A DNA stretch of 64,000 nucleotides from Planctomycetaceae bacterium (GTDB lineage Bacteria; Planctomycetota; Planctomycetia; Planctomycetales; Planctomycetaceae). A model generated the notes under the pieces. It saw nothing but the letters and a program-made list of their open reading frames with translations, did no database searches and had not been told where the DNA came from. The stretch spans positions 174,053 to 238,052 of the forward strand of contig JAWKUA010000010.1 in assembly GCA_041398785.1 (NCBI GenBank). Reading direction: 5' to 3'. This document shows, piece by piece, positions 58,586 to 64,000 of this stretch; position 1 is the stretch's first letter; the number at the start of each line of letters is the position of its first letter. A program made the position numbers and the translations under genes.

Positions 58586-60183
58586 ATGAATCCACGTGCA
58601 ATGAAAATGTCAGTGGCTGTGCTGCTCACGCTGGCTGTGTCGATGCCCGTTCAGGCGGACGAAGCGCTGCATGAACTTCGCGTGCGGATATTGGGTGATG
58701 ACAATTCGCCGGCCGCCGCGCGGGTTGTGGTGCGGGCGAGTGACAGTCGCGAGGTTGCTCCCGAAGGAGCGGCCGTGCGAAAGACGAAGGCCGGAGAATC
58801 GTACTTCTACGCCGACGGTTCGTTTCAGGCGGAAGTGCCGCCGGGACGTATGTTCCTGAAAGTGTCGGGCGGTCTTGAATTCGTTCCGCAGACGGTATTG
58901 ATCGATGCGAATTCCGATGCCGAACTGACCGTGCATCTGCAGCGCTGGGTCGATATGGCGTCGCGAGGCTGGTATTCCGGTGATTCGCACGTGCATCTGA
59001 ACACAGGCGGAACGATGGGCGTCACCGTCGCGGATGCTCTGGTGGCGGCTCGCGCGGAAGGGGTGAACTTCGTCAACCTGTGCATCTCCAACAACAAGGG
59101 TGACGATATTCGCGATGCCGACATGATCAGCGGCCGCCCGGAAGCGATTTCCACCGATCGGCACCTGCTGGTGTTCGGTGAAGAAATGCGAAGTTCGATT
59201 TACGGTCATATGCAGTTCTTCGGAATTCAAGAACTGGTGGAACCGCAGTACACCGGATTCGATGATACTCCCAACCACTTTGACTTTCCGGCGAACTATG
59301 TGATGGCGGCGGAAGCCTGTCGACAGGGTGGAGTCGTGACCTATGGTCATCCGATGTTCGCCGGACAGCCGTCGGCGTTCAGCGACGATCTGACCGCCGG
59401 CAGCGGTGCGGCTCGCGAACTTCCCGTCGACGCCATCCTGAACGTGACTCAGGCCGTGGACCTGATGTCGTATAACAGCGACGAAGATCTGTCGGCGGAA
59501 TTGTGGTACCGACTGCTGAACTGCGGCCTGAAACTTTCCGCCTGCGTCGGAACGGATGCGCTGCTGGATCAGTCAACGGAACCGATGGGCGGCAGCCGCG
59601 TCTACGTCAAAACAAACGGCCCGCTGACGATGGAGAACTGGCTGGATGGCCTGGCGAACGGTCGCACGTTTGTCACCAACGGTCCGATCCTGCAGTTGTC
59701 CGTCAACGGTGCGGAACCCGGTGATTCGCTGTCCGCGGAATCAGACAGCGTCCGTGTGAAAGCCGTCGTCGAAAGCCATGTGCCGTTTGACCATGTGGAA
59801 ATCATCGTCAACGGCACGGTCGCTGTCGACAACAGCGTCGCTGCAGCGTCTGGAGCATGCAACGGTTCAGCGGTATCAGTTCGAAGCGGATGTTCCGCTG
59901 AACCACAGCAGTTGGATCGCTTTGCGAGTTCGCGGCGGCGATCATGCCGATGTCTTTGACGGACCCGTGTGGCTTCATACCAGCCCGGTGTATGTTCTGA
60001 AGGACGACCTGCCGATCCGTAATCCGGACGACGCGGAGTACTTTGTGGAATGGATCGATCAACTGCTGCGAGTCGTCGCCGCGAAATCGATACGCCTCAG
60101 CGGAAGACCGGCAGCAGGTGGAATCGCTGTTTCAAGAGGCCCGCGCCGAGTTGGCTCACCGAGCCGTTCGGACCGCGGAATGA
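58586..60183 (+). CDS. CehA/McbA-type secreted metallohydrolase, two frameshifts
   Basis: A secreted protein of about 530 residues read in three frames. A signal peptide (MKMSVAVLLTLAVSMPVQA) is followed by a carboxypeptidase-like sandwich and a PHP-like metal domain with WYSGDSHVHLNTGG, NFVNLCISNNKGDD, VVTYGHPMFA and LKLSACVGTDALLDQS. The first frame is valid to about 59830 (VDNSVAA). The second resumes with LQRLEHATVQRYQFEADVPL and WLHTSPVYVL, and the third from about 60088 with RYASAEDRQQVESLFQEARA to the TGA at 60181. Two single-base changes are thus needed. Related planctomycete proteins are unassigned hydrolases. The gene may be decayed, or the sequence imperfect. Confidence 0.75.
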
Positions 60184-60320
60184 CGCCGTCGGGATGCGAT
60201 GTTCCTGTGCCGGGAAGACGTGGCCGCCGCCGTGACAGATGCCGCCGGCACGGTGACATCCCGCGCGATCAGCGGGATGCGTTGCGTCACACGGCCCGGG
60301 CAGCCTATTCCGGCTTGTCG

Positions 60321-60545
60321 TTATCGCTGCGATTGTCGCGGGCAGGGATCTTCAACACGCGCCTTTGGCAAGACCAATCTGTTCGACGCCCCGGTGACAC
60401 GGATTCCCGTTTTCGGATCCGTGTAGATCACGTGAGTGTGTGTGCTCGTTGCCGGATGAGTCAGTTTTCCAACGGAGTCTGCGGCGTAGATGCCTTGCCT
60501 TACTGCCATGGCGAGAATGGTGTTGTCGAACTCCGAGCCGGCAGC
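60321..60545 (-). pseudogene. 3' remnant of an unrecognised gene next to repeat element A
   Basis: On the minus strand a frame with protein character runs from the edge of element A (60546) to a stop at 60321. It reads SEFDNTILAMAVRQGIYAAD, then SVGKLTHPATSTHTHVIYTD and RLVLPKARVEDPC. There is no start or ribosome-binding site other than an internal ATG (60509), and the frame enters the repeat at its upstream end. It looks like the 3' end of a gene cut at the repeat. I recognise no family. It converges on the decayed CehA-like gene. Confidence 0.3.
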
Positions 60546-60672
60546 TTTGGAGTGCGATGATCGAGCATCGCTTTCTTCTCAAGGTAGCGTGGACTGCCGA
60601 GGAGTCGTTCGGTTCAGGTGAAGCCGGAGGTTCAGGGAGATCGAAAGCGGCGACCAGTCGCCGCACTCCAAA
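60546..60672. repeat. Dispersed palindromic element A, copy 2
   Basis: A 127-base element with near-perfect inverted ends TTTGGAGTGCG and CGCACTCCAAA. The left inner hairpin is GCGATGATCGAGCATCGC, and the right one GCGGCGACCAGTCGCCGC. The copy at 19384-19505 is in the opposite orientation. A third copy starts 83 bases further right. Confidence 0.75.
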
Positions 60673-60754
60673 TGCCGCGTGATGTCATCGCAGCACGCCG
60701 CAAATGAGCTTTCCGACAACTGCGCCGCACAACTTTTTCAAATTACGAGCCAGC

Positions 60755-60880
60755 TTTGGAGTGCGATGTTCCAGCATCGCTTTGGTTCTCAAGGCAGCGT
60801 GGACTGCTGGCGCATCGTTCGGTTCACGGACGTCGCAGCCTCAGGGAGATCGAATGTGGCGACCAGCCGCCGCACCAAAA
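60755..60880. repeat. Dispersed palindromic element A, copy 3
   Basis: Same orientation and layout as the copy at 60546-60672: TTTGGAGTGCGATGTTCCAG, CATCGCTTTGGTTCTCAAGG, then GATCGAATGTGGCGACCAGC and CGCCGCACCAAAA at the right end. The right terminus has lost two bases. Differences are scattered substitutions, which suggests independent age rather than recent duplication. Confidence 0.75.
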
Positions 60881-60910
60881 GCGGGATGTCGCATCGGACG
60901 TTCTCCGGCA

Positions 60911-60941
60911 CATGCGGCTCGGCGGAGCCTCGCCCTCCCGG
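60911..60941. repeat. Dispersed GC-rich palindrome D, copy 2
   Basis: CATGCGGCTCGGCGGAGCCT followed by CGCCCTCCCGG is the reverse complement of the core at 31899-31928, one base shorter in the loop. It lies between element A and the nadB promoter region. Confidence 0.5.
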
Positions 60942-61074
60942 TCATCGGTCGAGCAGCGGTGCCAAGATGAGGTAGCGGTGGGATGCCCCTGTGTCCCGAA
61001 TCCTCGATCCCGGTGACTGTGGCCGGTACACTCACGTCCCGCCATCACACGAACGCAGCAGAGACTTCACATTC

Positions 61075-62703
61075 ATGCCGTCAGAGCAGATTCAGGTTCC
61101 CACTCTTCGCCGCTATCTGGTTCCGTTTGAGCCGAAGCGGGTGCCGCATCTGTTTGCCGACGTGCTGATCATTGGAGGCGGCATCGCGGGAACTCGCGCG
61201 GCACTGGCGATTGACCGGTCGCTGCGGACGATTGTTGTCACGAAGGACCGATTGCAGCAGTCCAACAGCACCTACGCTCAGGGAGGCATCGCGGGCGTGC
61301 TGGATCCGCTGGACGACTTCGCCAGTCACATCGCAGACACGATCGCCGCCGGTAAGGGCATGTGTGACGAGGACGTTGTCGAACTGGTGGTCCGCGAGGC
61401 TCCGGAGCGCATCCGGGAGCTGATTCGCTACGGAGCGGAATTCGATCGCGTCGAAGGCCAGCTGGCTCTGACGCTGGAAGGCGGCCACAGCCATCCGCGA
61501 GTCGCTCATGCGCTCGGTGACGCGACCGGTCAGGAAGTCATGCGCGCCATGCATCGCACGGCCATCGAATCCGGCCACATCGATGTCTGGGAGCAGACCT
61601 TCACCATCGACCTGCTGACTCGCGACGGCGTCTGCTGCGGAGCTTTGGTGTGGAACGCCAATCACGGACGAACGTTTGTCTGGGCCAAGCAGACGATTCT
61701 GTGTACCGGCGGTGCGGGAGCGATCTATCGCGAAACCACGAATCCTCAGATCGCCACCGCCGACGGCCACGCTCTGGCATATCGAGCCGGCTGTGAAGTT
61801 CGCGACATGGAATTCATGCAGTTCCATCCGACCGTGCTGTACATCGCGGGAAGTTCCCGACATCTGATTACCGAAGCCGTCCGCGGTGAAGGAGCCCATC
61901 TGGTCGACTGTACCGGCTACCGTTTCATGGGCGACTACAATGACGCTCTGGAACTGGCGCCGCGGGACGTCGTCAGCCAGGCAATCACGCTGCAGATGGC
62001 AAAGACGTCTCATCCGTGTGTGTACCTGGACCTGTCTCCCATCGGCGCGGAGAAGATCCGTCGCCGGTTTCCGCATATCGGAAAAGTGTGTTCCGACTTC
62101 GGGCTGGACATCACGACGGATCGCGTACCGGTGCGGCCGGGAGCTCACTACATGGTCGGCGGCGTGACGACGGATACGGAGGGCCGCACGAGTCTGCCGG
62201 GATTGTGGGCAGCCGGCGAAGTCACATCCACCGGGCTTCACGGAGCCAACCGGCTGGCGAGCAACAGCCTCCTGGAAGGAGTCGTCTTCGGCCTGCGGTG
62301 CGGCCGGCACGCTTCAGACGCCGCGATGGAGATGTCAGACAACTTTACCGCGCCGCCGCTGGTGTCTCTGCCCGGAATCCAGCCTGATCAGGACGGTGGC
62401 CTGGACCTGGCCGACATCCGAAATTCGCTGCGCAGCCTGATGTGGCGAAGTGTGGGAATCAGCCGCAACGAACGCGACCTGACAGCCGCCCGTCAACAGC
62501 TCGACTTCTGGGCCAATTACGTCTGCCGCCGAGACCTGCCGAACCCGGAAGGCTGGGAACTGCAGAACATGATGCTGGTCGGCCGCATCATGACCGCCGC
62601 CGCACTGGCTCGACGCGAAAGCCGCGGAGTCCACTTTCGCAGCGACTTTCCTGAGACCGACCCGAACCAGGCCCGACACATCGCCGTGAAGTCCTCGGGT
62701 TAG
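61075..62703 (+). CDS. nadB: L-aspartate oxidase
   Basis: A 542-residue FAD enzyme of the succinate dehydrogenase/fumarate reductase flavoprotein family that oxidises aspartate to iminoaspartate for NAD synthesis. Motifs: VLIIGGGIAGTRAALAIDRS (FAD), STYAQGGIAGVLDPLDDFAS, ALTLEGGHSHPRVAHALGDA, TILCTGGAGAIYRETTNP, EFMQFHPTVLYIAG, and AHYMVGGVTTDTEGRTSLPG followed by LWAAGEVTSTGLHGANRLAS. The GGHSHPR loop and the Glu-rich capping positions favour NadB over SdhA. A -10-like TACACT lies at 61027-61032. Start MPSEQIQVP at 61075; the open frame before it overlaps non-coding sequence. No nadA or nadC gene is adjacent. Confidence 0.94.
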   Translation: MPSEQIQVPTLRRYLVPFEPKRVPHLFADVLIIGGGIAGTRAALAIDRSLRTIVVTKDRLQQSNSTYAQGGIAGVLDPLDDFASHIADTIAAGKGMCDEDVVELVVREAPERIRELIRYGAEFDRVEGQLALTLEGGHSHPRVAHALGDATGQEVMRAMHRTAIESGHIDVWEQTFTIDLLTRDGVCCGALVWNANHGRTFVWAKQTILCTGGAGAIYRETTNPQIATADGHALAYRAGCEVRDMEFMQFHPTVLYIAGSSRHLITEAVRGEGAHLVDCTGYRFMGDYNDALELAPRDVVSQAITLQMAKTSHPCVYLDLSPIGAEKIRRRFPHIGKVCSDFGLDITTDRVPVRPGAHYMVGGVTTDTEGRTSLPGLWAAGEVTSTGLHGANRLASNSLLEGVVFGLRCGRHASDAAMEMSDNFTAPPLVSLPGIQPDQDGGLDLADIRNSLRSLMWRSVGISRNERDLTAARQQLDFWANYVCRRDLPNPEGWELQNMMLVGRIMTAAALARRESRGVHFRSDFPETDPNQARHIAVKSSG

Positions 62704-63001
62704 CACTCCGGTTTCGGCCGCGGTCCCGGGAGGCGTCTTCAAGATCGAACTCGAATTCCGCCGCGTCGGTTCGAACTGTTCAGAGTCCCGTCGCAGGAAG
62801 GAGAATGCATCAATCGGAGCAGCCGTCGCCAGTGTACCGTCGCGCGACGTGTAACTGACCCTTCCGCGAAATCCAACAGGTCGACTCGGGGAGTTTCCGA
62901 ATCGCCGGGTTGAGGCGGGACGGTTCGCCTGAGCGAAACTTCGCCGCTACACTTCGCCCCGTTGATTCGACCGGACTTCAGCGATTTCGGAGTGCATTGC
63001 C

Positions 63002-63898
63002 ATGCCCGTGCAGTGGAAGGGTGTCTTTCCCGCCGCGACAACTCAGTTCAACGACGATCAGTCGCTTAACATCGATGCGACGCTGAAGCATCTGGACGTC
63101 ATGCTGGATCAGGGCATTCACGGATTGATCATGCTGGGAACCGTCGGTGAGAACTGCTCACTGCAGCCCGCCGAAAAGCTGGAGGTTCTGAGGGCCACGG
63201 TGCAGCATGTCAACGGGCGGGTTCCCGTGCTGAGCGGTGTTTCCGAGTACACGACAGCCGGCGCTGCCGGGTTTGCCGCCGACGCTCAGGCGGCCGGATG
63301 CGACGGACTCATGGTGCTGCCGGCGATGGTCTACAAGTCGGACGTTCGCGAAACGGTCGCGCATTTTCGAACCGTCGCTGGGGCTTCCGATCTGCCGATC
63401 ATGATCTACAACAATCCGGTTTCCTACGGGATTGATATCAGGCCGCACACGTTTGTCGACCTGGCGGACGAACCGAAGATTGTGGCGATCAAGGAATCGT
63501 CCGAAGATCCTCGCCGCATCACCCACCTGAAAAACCTGTGTGGCGACCGCTACCTGCTGTTCTGCGGCGTTGATGACGTCATTCTGGAATGCCTGATGCT
63601 GGGAGCCGTTGGCTGGGTGTCCGGACTTGTGAACGCGTTTCCGGCGGAAAATCGCCTGCTGTGGGATCTGGCGACCAGCGGCCAATGGGAAAAAGCTCTG
63701 CAGGTTTACCGCTGGTACACGCCGCTGCTGCAGCTCGACACGCTGCCGAAGCTGGTGCAATACATCAAACTTGCCGTACAGGAATGCGGCTTCGGCTCGG
63801 AAGTGACTCGCGCCCCGCGCCTGAAAATCGAAGGCGAGGAACGCCAGCGCATTCTGAAAATTATCCACGACGGCATTGCGTCCAGGCCGCGACAGTGA
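63002..63898 (+). CDS. Dihydrodipicolinate synthase/N-acetylneuraminate lyase family protein
   Basis: A 298-residue class I aldolase. The substrate carboxylate loop is MLGTVGENCSLQPAEKLEVL (usually GTTGE), the tyrosine is in PIMIYNNPVSYGIDI, and the Schiff-base lysine is in KIVAIKESSEDPRRITHL. The C-terminal LVQYIKLAVQECGFGSEVTR with APRLKIEGEER fits members acting on hydroxyproline-type or sugar acids more than DapA itself. The exact substrate is not readable. A -10-like TACACT is at 62949-62954. The final 100 bases of the window contain only the start of element A and a possible short frame from 63915. Confidence 0.9.
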   Translation: MPVQWKGVFPAATTQFNDDQSLNIDATLKHLDVMLDQGIHGLIMLGTVGENCSLQPAEKLEVLRATVQHVNGRVPVLSGVSEYTTAGAAGFAADAQAAGCDGLMVLPAMVYKSDVRETVAHFRTVAGASDLPIMIYNNPVSYGIDIRPHTFVDLADEPKIVAIKESSEDPRRITHLKNLCGDRYLLFCGVDDVILECLMLGAVGWVSGLVNAFPAENRLLWDLATSGQWEKALQVYRWYTPLLQLDTLPKLVQYIKLAVQECGFGSEVTRAPRLKIEGEERQRILKIIHDGIASRPRQ

Positions 63899-63978
63899 TC
63901 GGCCCGGTGATTCGATGAACGCCGATTTGCAACGGTTGCCGGGAGTCAGGGCTCCTGAGTTCCCAGGCGGGCGACGTC

Positions 63979-64000
63979 TTTGGAGTGCGGCGACTGTTCG
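63979..64000. repeat. Dispersed palindromic element A, copy 4 (left end, cut by window edge)
   Basis: The last 22 bases (TTTGGAGTGCGGCGACTGTT, then CG) match the left end of element A in the orientation of 19384-19505, and the reverse complement of the right end of the copy at 60546-60672. The rest lies outside the window. Confidence 0.5.

Noticed and set aside
61081..62310. 409-codon minus-strand frame opposite nadB
   Set aside because: Shadow of nadB; no motif, and the sense strand is unambiguous.
63915..64000. Start of another gene (ATG at 63915) at the right edge
   Set aside because: The short open frame runs into repeat element A, and no ribosome-binding site or family pattern is seen.

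Overview
The window looks like a chromosome segment of a planctomycete (Pirellulales/Planctomycetales-like). The evidence is the high GC, a large secreted protein with paired DUF1549/DUF1553 domains, planctomycete-type cytochrome c domains fused to WD40 repeats, a kinase with the N-terminal extension usual in this phylum, CehA/McbA-type and PQQ-sugar-dehydrogenase-like secreted enzymes, and several families of dispersed palindromic repeats. No rRNA, tRNA, CRISPR array, prophage or intact insertion sequence was found. I read the sequence by eye and ran no database search.

Layout. 1-126: start of ribB running off the left edge. 480-10867: a secreted/respiratory block (DUF1549/DUF1553 protein, a small toxin-antitoxin-like pair with its own promoter, a PPC/coiled-coil protein, a cytochrome/WD40/coiled-coil protein, a Ser/Thr kinase). 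10937-12064: aroC. 12220-14344: a MotA/ExbB-like channel, an ExbD-like coiled-coil partner and a second, frameshifted ExbD-like protein. 14346-16098: a transposase remnant, a truncated glycosidase and a hypothetical gene. 16559-18314: a stress-type cluster (baeRF/host-attachment protein, lipoprotein cytochrome c, UspA). 18390-21387: a response regulator, a decayed histidine kinase, pyruvate kinase and a small conserved gene. 21643-26563: a terpene-cyclase-fold secreted protein (frameshifted), menG, a secreted hypothetical protein, a membrane-anchored Gfo/Idh-like protein, trpA. 26854-31724: a large M50 protease/HlyD-type membrane protein, then overlapping GDPD and glpD. 32008-39044: a minus-strand DUF4129, DUF4350, MoxR, DUF58 and membrane-protein cluster. 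39176-45014: a zinc-ribbon protein, xylB-like kinase, uppS, cdsA, dus. 45065-51905: ferritin-like protein, PLP decarboxylase, modA-modB without modC, a candidate small RNA, a frameshifted SDR and a two-domain AhpD-like protein. 52208-56254: N-acyl-D-amino-acid deacylase and arsM-arsS. 56736-63898: cytochrome/PQQ-type dehydrogenase, frameshifted CehA-like hydrolase, nadB, and a DapA-family lyase.

Co-transcription is suggested by 1-4 nt overlaps in the PPC/WD40 pair, the MotA/ExbD pair, MoxR/DUF58/membrane protein and modA/modB, and by longer overlaps in GDPD/glpD and DUF4129/DUF4350. Six genes carry apparent single-base frameshifts. Either this is an indel-prone assembly or the segment is losing genes. 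At least five families of palindromic repeats fill the intergenic gaps. Copies of one of them lie next to two decayed genes.
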